Notes: generated from the sequence alone by a model not told the origin. A stretch of DNA of 64,000 bases from Acheta domesticus (GCA_031308135.1 JAHLJT010000631.1:199823126-199887125); one strand, 5' to 3'; positions 36,771-46,866 are shown, numbered from the stretch's first letter. Numbers and translations: made by a program.

Positions 36771-38093
36771 GCGCCGCCCACCATGAGTCCCGGCCACACA
36801 CGGGAGTGCGACGTCCGGCGTTTCCGCCCCCCTGCGCAACGCCGCATGCGAAATGGACCTACACACATTCTAAACATCCATAGTTCTAGTTTCAAAACAT
36901 CAATAGTTTTTATTTCTCATCATCGATACTGCTAGTTTCTAATCAACGATAATCTACAAGATAATCAAAGCTTTGAAAATTATCCGGATGATTTTCTGAC
37001 CATCTTCTCAGATGAATCTCAATTAAAAATTAATAAACGAGACCACATTGAAATTAAATCCCTCTCGTGTGAATTTCAACGGTTACTTATCCACTTTTAA
37101 AAACAGCGATGTTTAATAATGACAATGGTTTTGAGCCTATATTTTATTATCATTAGAATTATTTAGAAACTAGAAGTATCGATAATTAGAAACTAGAAGT
37201 ATCGATGATTAGAAACTAGAAGTACCGATGATTAGAAGCTAGAAGTACCGATGATTAGAAGCTAGAAGTACCGATGATTAGAAGCTAGGAGTACCGATGA
37301 TTAGAAGCTAGAAGGACCGATGATTAGAAACTAGAAGTATCGATGATTAGAAGCTAGAAGTATCGATGATTAGAAGCTAGAAGTATCGATGATTAGAAAC
37401 TAGAAGTATCGATGATTAGAAACTAGAAGTATCCATGATTAGAAACTAGAAGTATCGATGATTAGAAACTAGAAGTATCGATGTTTAGAAACTAGAAGTA
37501 TCGATGTTTAGAAACTAGAAGTATCGATGTTTAGAAACTAGAAGTATCGATGTTTAGAAACTAGAAGTATCGATGTTTAGAAACTAGAAGTATCGATGTT
37601 TAGAAACTAGAAGTATCGATGTTTAGAAACTAGAAGTATCGATGTTTAGAAACTAGAAGTATCGATGTTTAGAAACTAGAAGTATCGATGTTTAGAAACT
37701 AGAAGTATCGATGTTTAGAAACTAGAAGTATCGATGTTTAGAAACTAGAAGTATCGATGTTTAGAAACTAGAAGTATCGATGTTTAGAAACTAGAAGTAT
37801 CGATGTTTAGAAACTAGAAGTATCGATGTTTAGAAACTAGAAGTATCGATGTTTAGAAACTAGAAGTATCGATGTTTAGAAACTAGAAGTATCGATGTTT
37901 AGAAACTAGAAGTATCGATGTTTAGAAACTAGAAGTATCGATGTTTAGAAACTAGAAGTATCGATGTTTAGAAACCAGAACTATCGATGTATAGAATGTC
38001 TGTTGTCGATATCGCACGCGGCGTTGCGCAGTGGGGCGGAAACGCCGGGCGTCGCACGCGCGTGTTGCGGCCGGGACTCGCGGTGGGCGGCGC
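36771..38093. mobile_element. Foldback-like structure with minisatellite in one arm
   Basis: The GC-rich 36771-36853 (GCGCCGCCCACC... to ...CAACGCCGCATGCGA) is an inverted copy of 38014-38093 at roughly 85-90% identity by eye. The match continues inward: 36880-36945 holds about three degenerate inverted copies of the 23-bp unit whose main array lies at 37155-37985. Between the arms is about 200 bp of AT-rich unique sequence. No clear target-site duplication is visible. GC-rich termini plus internal tandem units within the inverted arms are the layout of foldback elements; an inverted duplication of host DNA is the alternative. Confidence 0.65.
37155..37985 (+). repeat. 23-bp minisatellite, about 36 copies
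   Basis: Unit TAGAAACTAGAAGTATCGATG plus TT, strict 23-bp period (for example unit starts at 37501, 37524, 37547). The left third has the ATGATTA variant with scattered changes (GCTAGAAG, TACCGATG, AAGGACC); from about 37480 on nearly all units carry ATGTTTA and are almost identical. The last unit (about 37968-37990) is diverged. No coding frame crosses it. Confidence 0.95.
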
Positions 38094-38460
38094 CGGCGCA
38101 GCGCGGCGCGGCGCGGCGCGGCGCGCGCCGATTCGTACGCGCGAGCGCGAGCGCGGGCGCCGCCGCCCGCCCGCCTCCCACCACCCCGCGGCTTCGGCGC
38201 GCGCCGCACAAAGGTCAGTCGGTTGTACCTGCGGCGGCGGGGCCTACTTACGCCGCCCGGAATGCGGCCGCCTCCCGGTCCGCGCCGCCGCCGCCGCCGG
38301 AGCCATTGATGCCGCCGCCGCCGCCGCATTCGCTATCACTGCTGCTTCCTCTGCTGCCTTGTTGGGACCAAATGGTTCGGTGCCGTTTCTGTCTACGGCG
38401 TTTGCGTTTCTTGCCTTAGTCGGTTGCGGCGGCGTCACCACAGTCACACCCACCGGCACA
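38010..38460. other. GC-rich, CpG-rich islet at the right end of the foldback
   Basis: Includes the right foldback arm, a GGCGC repeat (38098-38125) and a GCCGCCGCC run (38283-38330). Plus and minus frames overlap. The minus frame 38244-38528 has a more protein-like N-terminus but an Ala-rich end from the GCC run; not called. Confidence 0.65.
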
Positions 38461-39779
38461 CCTGCGATTTTTACGTATACTACCTCTTTTACTTTACGAA
38501 CGAAAAGTTCCGGTATCACTGTCGTCATCTTTTACGTTTTCTGCCTTATACTGTTTAGGCATCAATACTACGATCATAACCATCGATACATTCGATATTT
38601 TTATTTCCATAGCTTTCTTTACCATACAAACAAACTTTTTCGATGTCGTTACTGTAGGATTTTGTATATCCCACTTTAGACAGTTTCGGAAGTACGATAA
38701 CAACCACTAGTTCACTCACTACTTTTACTGCCACTATTTCGTCAACCATACGATTAAAATTCCAGCGCCTTCAAAATTTTTTATTTGCTGACTTGATCCG
38801 TTTTGCGATCAAGATTACACCCATTGACACATGTGCTATTTATTCTGCCACAATGTTCTCCACAATACGAGCTATATGTTCTGGTGGCATTTTGTATCTG
38901 CTCTCATGTTGGCATCCCCAGTTCTATCGCCTACCCGTTTAGAGTAATAGTATAGGACGCCACATTCAAGTGGGCGAAGTCGCCACTACAGCTCTAATAT
39001 TGCTAACTTTACAATTAACGATAAATGGACCACTACAATAATGATTGCCACCTAATCTATTGTTTCATCAGTTATTTCGTAGAGGAAATTGTAATAGCGT
39101 AATAACGCTTCCTATCAGCTACCATGCCATCAAAATCATCTCACAATGCTCTTTCATTGTAACTATTTCCATTATTATCACCACAACAGTAATAACAGCC
39201 ACAACGGCAATCAATTCCTCCACCGTTAGCACCATAGAAACATTGCAAATAATATAACCATTGCCATCATCATAAGAACTTTCTGCATATCATCCACCAA
39301 TACCCTCATTTACCTACTTGTTACTTTATTTCCTTGCCTCAACCCTACCCTTCTGCCCATGTCCTCAGAACCATAATCGTTCCGATCACCCCCTCTTCCA
39401 GGAATGACAGCCTTTGACATTTGAATGAATGAAGGACTACCACTATCACCGCCACTGTCTCCACCATTACAACCGCCAACTTGTCCAATTTGAACAAATG
39501 CGGCTAAATATGTCAACAAAATTCAGATAATCAAGAACATTTCCAATAAGCTATTACTCCACGAACTTAACCTAAATCCCATCGTGCACCAGATAGCCTT
39601 TCTTGACAGAAATTGCTATTGAAACCTACCCCTCATTAATCAAGATAGGCATATTAATATAGGAAAATATAATGAAAACCCAGATAGAATAAAACACAGA
39701 TATCCTATCCATTCTTTTCTGAAAATTTTTGCCAATGTTAATGATTTTTATAGGTGCTCTATGACTACCCTCGGCAATT
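38461..39779 (+). repeat. Cryptically simple DNA rich in degenerate ACC/ATC/ACT triplets
   Basis: No exact repeat, but the plus strand is dominated by short C-starting triplet motifs (ACCATC, CCACTATC, CACCGCCAC). It looks like a decayed trinucleotide or hexanucleotide array continuous with the (CCGTCA)n at 40150. No coding frame is supported. Confidence 0.4.
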
Positions 39780-39889
39780 GTAGTTTAGATTAGATTTAGT
39801 TTATAATAAGTTAGTTTTAAGTTAACATTACAAATGAAGAGTTTCATGAAAACTGAACTTTGTAAATGAATTCTAAATAAATAAATGTC
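39780..39889 (+). mobile_element. Possible LINE 3' tail
   Basis: An AT-rich segment with TTTAGATTAGATTTAG and TTGTAAATGAATTC runs into AAATAAATAAAT. This layout is common at the 3' ends of non-LTR retrotransposons. No coding part is present, so it is tentative. Confidence 0.3.
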
Positions 39890-39975
39890 GATCCAGAGGC
39901 CGAGATTGCTAAAACAGTAGTGCCTTAGCGATCTCCGGCCGAAGGATCGCGGGTTTGAGACCCGCCTTGGACGTG
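39890..39975 (+). mobile_element. tRNA-Arg-like SINE head or tRNA pseudogene
   Basis: A T-arm-like GCGGGTTTGAGACCCGC (39949-39965) forms a perfect 5-bp stem. It is preceded by CTCCGGCCGAAGGATC, which resembles the anticodon arm of tRNA-Arg(CCG). The acceptor and D-arm region is degraded, so it cannot be a working tRNA gene. A separate SINE family is the likeliest source. Confidence 0.5.
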
Positions 39976-40108
39976 GGTGCGTTTGTGTTCGCCCTTTCAC
40001 CCACCCCCATTATCACCATGTCATTTCATCTAGTTCACAGTTACCCATAACGTTAAAACCAATAGTGGCAGCTATTGACCAAGATGTTAATGAGACCTTA
40101 AATAACAG

Positions 40109-40109
<1 letters not shown>

Positions 40110-40149
<40 letters not shown>
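40110..40149. repeat. (AT)n microsatellite
   Basis: About 20 AT dinucleotides, directly joined to the CCGTCA array. Confidence 0.95.
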
Positions 40150-40153
<4 letters not shown>

Positions 40154-40330
40154 ACCGCCACTGCCGTCACCGTCACCGTCACCGTCACCGTTACCGTCAC
40201 CGTCACCTCCATCGTCACCTGCACCGTCACCTCCATCGTCACCTCCACCGTCACCTCCACCGTCACCTCCACCGTCACCTTCACCGTCACCGTCACCGTT
40301 ACCGTCACCGTCACCGTCACCGCCGCCGCC
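40150..40330 (+). repeat. (CCGTCA)n hexanucleotide array with CCTCCA variants
   Basis: Repeats of CACCGT/CACCTC triplet pairs in six-base rhythm. Frames on both strands stay open here (Pro/Ser plus; Val/Thr minus) purely because the period is a multiple of three. Confidence 0.9.
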
Positions 40331-40650
40331 GCCGCCTCTATTGCTGCCGCCTCCCTCCCCGCCCCCGCCACCGCTACGGCTACCGCCGGCGGCGGTGACG
40401 CGCTGCACTTCACTTCCCTGGCGCGGGTGCGGGCCCTGTCCGCCTTCCGCCCCGCCTACGCGCCGCCGCGCCGCGCTCGCGCCGGCCGGGCCCCTCCTCC
40501 GCGCCGCCGCCACGGCCCGCGCCTCGTCGCGCACCTGCCGCGAGAGCGATCTGGGCCGGATGTAACATAATAGGGGGATCTGGGAAGAGGAATGCGAGCC
40601 CGATTCTTGCTCGTTTCCACGTACGCATGCCGTGCGCTGCGAGGACGCGT
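40320..40650. other. GC-rich, CpG-rich islet
   Basis: Continues from the hexanucleotide array into CpG-rich DNA (GCGCCGCCGCGCCGCGC-type). Frames of up to 241 codons across array and islet are composition artefacts. Confidence 0.6.
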
Positions 40651-40809
40651 AATTCGTGAGACGAGAACGCCGATGTTCACTGGATTTCGGTCTGTTTATG
40701 CAATATATCATTACAATTTGCGGGGATCGTGACCTCAATCAAGAAGACCTAGATGTGTCTTTGGAATCTGTGATGTGGTTCAATGCCAATAATTATAAGA
40801 TTTCCCTGT

Positions 40810-40876
40810 ATAAAAGTGTTTGTGGTTAGGCGGAAGAGCAGGCCAAATGGCCTGAGCCTCGCCACTAATAAAGACA

Positions 40877-40949
<73 letters not shown>

Positions 40950-40950
40950 T
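40810..40950 (+). mobile_element. LINE 3' end with (ATT)n tail
   Basis: GGCGGAAGAGCAGGCC, AAAT, GGCCTGAGCCTCGCC forms a stem-loop followed by ACTAATAAAGACAATT and about 24 ATT units (40877-40950). A GC stem-loop plus simple-repeat tail is typical of 3' ends of non-LTR retrotransposons. The body is absent (extreme 5' truncation). Confidence 0.6.
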
Positions 40951-41260
40951 ATTATGACAGTTTTATAGATATTGATGGCTATGATACTGATAAAATTTAT
41001 TTATATAAAAAATATATTAGGTTCGATTTCCAAGTTACGTTAGCTTTTCTCACTTTCTTATTACGTCTGTATACTACTTTACCCACTTAAAAATGTTACT
41101 TTTACAATTATTTACAATTGAGTAGCATTTGAAATGCTTAACAAATCAGAAAAATAGGTCTTTACAGTTGAAATGTACAAAGGATACCGTAGTCAAAGTT
41201 TAAGAAAGATTCCAATAAATAAATAATATTTCAGGCGACTTAAATATACTACTTTAATTC

Positions 41261-41860
41261 TTAGACAAGACTATATCGAAAAGTAATTCGCTTCACCTTG
41301 AAAAATTTAAATCCTTTCCTGGTCTTACTAAAGTTTAAATTCCACTTCTGGATTTCACCATCGACTGTGAACAATACAACGTTATGCCGAACAGCCTGGG
41401 GAATACTTTCCAAGGAATGAAGGCCGCCTGGCTCTTTTGTTGCCCTGAGAACTAACGTGCGCTTGTTGAGTGCAGTGACTAAAAGCGTGCCGAATGAAAC
41501 GCGATAAAGCCTATTATCTAAGTTAAGCATTTCAAATTGCCGTGATGTCTTAATATCCCACGTGCAATGGGCATCAAATACCACTTGCGCTATAAGCTTT
41601 ATAGTACTGGGGCGTGAGCTGCAGGGGCAGTTTCGCTCCATTAGGCACCCACATGCATGGAATAGGCGACTATGTACTGCAAGCAACTCACAGATGCGAC
41701 GTTTATTATCTCTGCCACAAGCTCCTCCGCATTGGTGACGGGCTATTTGGCTTGTGTCCAATACGCACGAGGGAAATACTGGGCATGCAACGACCCTGTC
41801 GTGCGTCACACTTGTTGCACCTGCATTCTCGTTATCTCGATCTAGAGTTCCCCAAAACAT
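41261..41860 (-). CDS. 199-codon ORF of unknown function (candidate)
   Basis: The longest open frame outside low-complexity DNA. It starts at an ATG (MFWGTLDRDNENAG) and ends at a TAA after KRITFRYSLV. The N-terminal half is cysteine-rich (CGGACGR, ICELL, HACGCL, RNCPC), while the C-terminal half is Leu/Val-rich with basic patches. There is no signal peptide, no transmembrane span and no family I recognise. The flanks are AT-rich, with no visible promoter, and I saw no matching exon nearby. It may be a chance frame, an exon, or a decayed transposon fragment. Confidence 0.2.
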   Translation of the reverse strand: MFWGTLDRDNENAGATSVTHDRVVACPVFPSCVLDTSQIARHQCGGACGRDNKRRICELLAVHSRLFHACGCLMERNCPCSSRPSTIKLIAQVVFDAHCTWDIKTSRQFEMLNLDNRLYRVSFGTLLVTALNKRTLVLRATKEPGGLHSLESIPQAVRHNVVLFTVDGEIQKWNLNFSKTRKGFKFFKVKRITFRYSLV

Positions 41861-42489
41861 GAAATAATGGAAGTCGTTGGACTTTCCAGTGTCGCCGACG
41901 GGACAGACGCAGATAGATTAATGTTTTTCACACAAAATTTCATTTTTACGTGACAAACACATAAAGCAACTAATAGGACACGTTGGTCAAGAGTCGTATA
42001 AGAAATGAGTAAACTAAGACTTCTGGAAAGTTTTATTGATGTTTCGTTATCGACATCATCAAATCATTCGCATTGCATTCAAATCGCAAATAAAAACGTG
42101 CATATATGTACTTTTAGATATTTTATGCATGTGTGAAGTAAAAAAATCCTTCCTGGATTCAATACTTCGTTTGTTGCTAACTGTAAAATGCTTGCCATTA
42201 ACATTAAGGAATGACAATTTACACCTCCTTCAAGAAAAACAATCGCCAAATTCCGTGTACCAATAGAAGGAATTAATGCATACATAAACACGTGAATATT
42301 AATGAAGTTACATTCACTTCAACAATAATTTGTTCACATGTTGTTGAATTTTTTGGGGATGGTTACCATAGCAGAGATACAAGAAAATATGAACTAGTTT
42401 TGTAAGACTGTTGGTTTTTCATAGAGTGCTTGTAATTTTTGGGGTTCTAACCTATTTCATCTTTCGTGAGTGTGTGCGTTCTACACACG
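41861..42489. other. AT-rich sequence, no gene recognised
   Basis: Only short frames on both strands. Confidence 0.4.
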
Positions 42490-42860
42490 AGTACCCCCGG
42501 CCTTCCGTTTAAAGGACAAAGCAAGTCGTTCCGCGGCGTACCCTCATCTTGCGTGGCGTTGCGTGTGAGAAAGGCGTCCTCTCAAAAATAACGGCCGCGG
42601 CCTCCGCCTCGCGCCCCCGCCCCCACAGCCGCCGACGGCCACGCCCATTGTTTTCCCTCGCGCCGGAAGCGCCCCGTCGCGCCCCGCGCCCCCGCCGCCC
42701 GAGGAGCGAAGCAGCTAATTTGACTGACGCGGTGCGGCGCGGGGGAGCGCTGTCGGCAGCGCGGGACGCGGCTCAAGAGTCCGTTAGAGCGGCGGGCGGA
42801 GGCGACAGAGGTTTGAAGGGGGAGATTTCTCGTGGTCGGCTGTGCGTCTTAAACATGCAG
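42490..42860. other. GC-rich, CpG-rich islet
   Basis: CpG-rich block (GCGCCCCCGCCGCCCG-type) whose right part (from 42721) is the first copy of a ~150-bp duplicated segment. Confidence 0.65.
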
Positions 42861-42875
42861 GTATTAAAATTTCCG
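42721..42875 (+). repeat. ~155-bp direct repeat, left copy
   Basis: Runs from TGACTGACGCGGTGC to ATTAAAATTTCCG and matches 43350-43500 in order, including GTCCGTTAGAGCGGC, GGAGGCGACAGAGGTT and GAGATTTCTCGTGGTCGGC. It directly precedes SINE-A copy 5. Confidence 0.85.
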
Positions 42876-43347
42876 GCGTGGGGCATCAATTGATGTTACT
42901 GCAGTGTCTCTGATTGGGAGGTTCTGGGGTTCGAGTTCAGCCGCTGTCCGGAGGAGACTTCTAGCGGCCGGCTGCTCTGATCGGTAGTTTTCCTTAGTTT
43001 CTCCGATTGATATCAGGCGAATGCCGAGCAAAACACTACCAAATGATCCACAGACCGCACGCGATCTTTCCTTCCTCTTCTTTATCGTATCTCCACTTTT
43101 TACGAACACACACTAACATACACTGTACTACCACACATGTCGGGAGCTTAGAGCTTGTCCCGGCTGGGGCGGTACCCCGCTCGTGGGAGGTGCATGGTTG
43201 GGGAAAACCTGGAAGACGCCGGTTGGGTCGGCGCCATCCAGGGGCAAAGACCAACGCCACCTCCCGCGACAAAACATGCACAACACTTACGTGACTAATG
43301 ACCTTAGCAGTTGACGCGCTCATAATCACTAATCACTCAGTCAATCA
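42876..43347 (+). mobile_element. SINE-A copy 5, nearly complete
   Basis: Contains the B-box-like GGTTCGAGTTC (42920-42930), the GGCCGGCTGCTCTGATC block, the TTCTCCGATTGATATCAGGCG block, CCACACATGTCGGGAG, CTGGGGCGGTACCCCGC and GACCTTAGCAGTTGACGCG, and ends in CACTAATCACTCAGTCAATC. The A-box region is shortened. It sits exactly between the two ~150-bp direct repeats. Confidence 0.85.
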
Positions 43348-43349
43348 TC

Positions 43350-43500
43350 TGACTGACACGGTGCAGCGCGGGGGAGAGCTGTGTACGGCAGGACGCGACT
43401 CGGAGTCCGTTAGAGCGGCAGGCGGAGGCGACAGAGGTTGAAGGGGAGATTTCTCGTGGTCGGCGGTGCGTGTTAGACATGCGGGTATTAAAATTTTCCG
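43350..43500 (+). repeat. ~150-bp direct repeat, right copy
   Basis: Second copy of 42721-42875 with scattered substitutions and small gaps, running from TGACTGACACGGTGC to AAATTTTCCG. Homology stops beyond it, where the left copy has the SINE start. Confidence 0.85.
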
Positions 43501-45588
43501 TGTTGGGTCACCCAAATTATCCGATGACCGCATTCGATAACAGTGTAAACGCAGACTTTGAGGTGACGCGGAAACAGATTGGTGATTGCGATTGGGGTTA
43601 TCTTTTCTTTCCCACCCAATTTACCTTCTCGCAGGCAACTGTTTTGTTTTACTTGAAAAGGTTTAGAAAGAACGAATGTTTAGACATGGCTGAAATGCAG
43701 GTCACCGTAATGGAAATGCGGAAAGGAAGGTATAAATGTGAAACTTTTTTCTATATTTGCGTCTTATCCACTTACACAAATTCTAATTTTCCATCTTGTT
43801 GTTCATGGGTCAATACCCATACTCATGAACAACATATCCCATCCCATATTCCATATCCCATACTCATGAACAACAGGATGGATTCTACTACAGATGGTTG
43901 TGAATGACAGCAGAAGTTCTAATTTTGTAGTATTTTCATTCGTGCAGGAAGGATCGTTTCTTTTGGTGTTTGCAATCAGTTTGGGATTTTTTTTCGTAAT
44001 GTGAGATTTATTTACACATTGAGATTCTGTCAAGTAAATAATATTGCTGGCGTTTGTGACCAAGTGGCACTAATAAAACTCTTTTATGTAGGGAGGTAAT
44101 AAATAAAAAATGGCTAGGATGTCACATTTCAAGTATGTTTATTTCATTTTGCAACATACATATTTTAAAAATGAAAGTATGTTTAAATAATATGAATTGT
44201 TTATTCTATTATTACATTAAAAATTAATGTAGGACTCTGGCACAATTCTAGCTGAAAAGATTTGTATTCGAGCCACCTGTCCATATATAGAGCATACTTC
44301 CACGGCTGTTGGTGGGATACGCACAGGCACAAGGGCCAGGTGCTCGCATGGGCGTGACCTCAATTCGGAGGCAGGTGTGTGCGCATGCGCGCTCGCATTG
44401 TGCCCACCATTCAGCTGCTACCAGCAACACATTGTCGCCGTCCTTCTTCCTTGTGCGATGGCCAGTCAGTTGACACTCATGAGCGCATGGGAGAAAATCT
44501 TTATTCTTTGTTCCGTTGTTGCTCTTCTCCTTTCAGAAAAGTAAAACTTGTAATGCGGGTATGAAACAAACAAGAAACTCTGAAAAACTACTTAAATAAA
44601 ATGCTGCTACGTACATGTGAAATGTTTTTTTTTCTGAAACCGCAAATAAATTATTTCTTGTGTTACTGCTATGAATACTTCAAAGAACATTGGGTGTTAT
44701 TATTTTTGAAACTTAATACATATATTCCTACTCTTCAACTGAATCAATCATGAAAATGCTACAATACGTGTGCAGAAACACGAAAAGAATGTCACAAGAA
44801 GAATGCCAAGAGAGTACATCACACAATCTACAGCGGAATTTACCATGAGTACTTTCGGACGTGCGTGATTTGCATGTTCTTTGACGAGCTTCGGGGGAGA
44901 TGTCAGGCGCAAGACTCGAGTCACATGGCCGCGCTGCGCTGTCGTGCTCTTTTTCTGCGCGCGACATCGCCGTGTCGGCAGGCGCAGACGCGATGACGAT
45001 GCTGGAAGACTTCTAAATGCTTGGGCGCGCGGCGGAACGAAAGAAACCTACCAAGTGGGTTTAGAACCAATAGAAGGGCATTAGCATATTTCAGGAAGCG
45101 TTTGAAAACTGCCGATGACTTCTAACTGCTGTTTGATATCGATATAACACTCATTGTGGAAAACGTCAAGACGTCTGCTGTGTACCGATACAAAATGACA
45201 ATTTCACTGAGTATCCATTCTTTCTGAAGTTTGCAGTGAATTACGAATATTGTGTAAAATGAAATTTTTTCAAATAGAAATATTTGGAAAATGTGCAAAC
45301 TTTCTTTCTTATTCTCTTTCACTGCACTCTTGTTGTTTCTTCCAACCATTTATATATCATCAATGAATTATCTCTTGTTTTAATTTCATTTCTTTCTTCA
45401 GTTTTGATTGCAAAATACAGTTTCATTCTTCTGGGGCAATTTACTTGCATTTTGGTTGTAGCTAATACTCTGGGCCATCAATCATGCTTAAATATATGTC
45501 ACTAGTTTTACTAGTAAAGTTTTTTGCTGACTTCACATTATTCTAACAAGCATTTTCTTCCTTGTTTTTTTGTTGGTGCACCATCTTT
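43501..45588. other. AT-rich sequence, no gene recognised
   Basis: The 145-codon plus frame 43470-43907 has no domain. 43797-43834 is a small stem-loop (TTGTTGTTCATGG against CTCATGAACAACA), with the right arm repeated at about 43860. A TGCGCATGCGC palindrome lies near 44382. 44900-45010 is slightly GC-richer. Confidence 0.45.
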
Positions 45589-45738
45589 CGTGTTCTTTTT
45601 GGTCCTTATAGTCTTTCCTCTTACCATTCATTTGGTCTCGATCCTCCAATTGGATTTCCGTTTCGTGTTCTTTTTGGTCCTTATAGTCTTTCCTCTTACC
45701 ATTCATTTGGTCTCGATCCACCAATTGGATTTCCGTTT
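45589..45738 (+). repeat. 75-bp tandem duplication
   Basis: 45589-45663 and 45664-45738 are nearly identical (CGTGTTCTTTTTGGTCC through CAATTGGATTTCCGTTT), with a CCTCCAAT/CCACCAAT difference. The plus frame across it simply repeats 25 residues. Confidence 0.95.
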
Positions 45739-46077
45739 CATCATATTTGCCTACATTTCATCCATTTCAACTCGTCGCAGTTCATTTATTGCGTTTCATT
45801 GCCGTACTCCCCCTTCATAGCCTACCATTGCGCCGCGAGCGGTCATGTGGGCGCGCCCGTGGCCCAGACGAGCGCCCGGAGCTGCCAGACGCCGCCAGCC
45901 GCCGGCCCAGGGCGGAGCGCGCGTCGCGTGGCGGGCCGCGTTCGCCGTCGCGCAGCACCCGGGAGGCTGCGGCCCGTTAGGGCCCAGCGAGGCTGACCTG
46001 CTGGCCCACACCGGGATCGGGCCGACGCCACCACCGCCGGCGTACGTAACACTTCCCGCCGCCGCCACCAGCCCGCC

Positions 46078-46285
46078 AACCCGCCCGCCGCCCGCCGCCC
46101 GCCGCCCGCCGCCCGCCGCCCGCCGCCCGCCGCCCGCCGCCCGCCGCCCGCCGTCCGCCGCCCGCCGCCCGCCGCCCGCCGCCCGCCGCCCGCCGCCCGC
46201 CGCCCGCCGCCCGCCGCCCGCCGCCCGCCGCCCGCCGCCCGCCGCCCGCCGCCCGCCGCCCGCCGCCCGCCGCCCGCCGCCCGCC
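46078..46285 (+). repeat. 7-bp array, unit CCGCCCG, ~29 copies
   Basis: Nearly perfect heptamer repeat with one CCGTCCG variant near 46150. On the minus strand it is (CGGGCGG)n. Confidence 0.95.
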
Positions 46286-46429
46286 TCCTGCCGCCCGCCT
46301 CCTGCCGCCCGCCGCCCCCCGCCCGCCTCCTGCCGCCCGCCCCCGTCACCCGCCACCGTCACCCGCCCCTGTCGCTCGCCGTCCGCCGCCCGCCTCCTGC
46401 CGACCGCCTCCTCCCGCCCGCCTGATGCC

Positions 46430-46866
46430 GCACCGCCTGATGCCGCCCGCCTGATGCCGCCCGCCTGATGCCGCCCCGCCTGATGCCGCCCGCCTGATGC
46501 CGCCCCGCCTGATGCCGCCCGCCTGATGCCGCCCGCCTGATGCCGCCCGCCTGATGCCGCCCGCCTGATGCCACCCGCCTCCTGCCACCCGCCTCCTCCC
46601 TCCTGCTACCCACCTACTACCACCCGCCTCCTGCCACCCGCCTCCAGCCACCCTTTTCCTTCCACCCGCCTCCTGCCACCCGCCTCTTGCCATCCGCCTG
46701 CTGCCACCCGCCTACTGCCACCCGCCTGCTGCCACCCGCCTGCTGCCACCCGCCTCCTGCCATGCGCCTCTTGCCACCCGCCTCTTGCCATCCGCCTGCT
46801 GCCACCCGCCTGCTGCCACCCGCCTGCTGCCACCCGCCTGCTGCCACCCGCCTGCTGCCACCGGTC
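46430..46866 (+). repeat. 14-bp arrays derived from the heptamer
   Basis: Left part: CCTGATGCCGCCCG (with 15-bp CCCCG variants). Right part: CCTGCTGCCACCCG and CCTCCTGCCACCCG. The period is 14 or 15, twice the neighbouring 7-bp unit; the second heptamer of each unit (CCGCCCG/CCACCCG) is close to the simple array unit. Confidence 0.9.

Noticed and set aside
37155..37985. Possible CRISPR-like regular array
   Set aside because: Units are contiguous 23-bp repeats with no unique spacers, and the genome is eukaryotic; it is a minisatellite.
38244..38528. 94-codon minus frame with an N-terminus that looks protein-like, then an Ala run
   Set aside because: The Ala run comes from a GCC array, no conserved domain is recognised and no neighbouring exon supports it.
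40013..40738. 241-codon minus-strand frame with Gly/Asp repeats
   Set aside because: It runs through (AT)n, (CCGTCA)n and a GC islet; the repeat period explains the open frame.
43470..43907. 145-codon plus frame
   Set aside because: It starts inside the duplicated ~150-bp block and ends in a small repeated stem-loop; no domain is seen.
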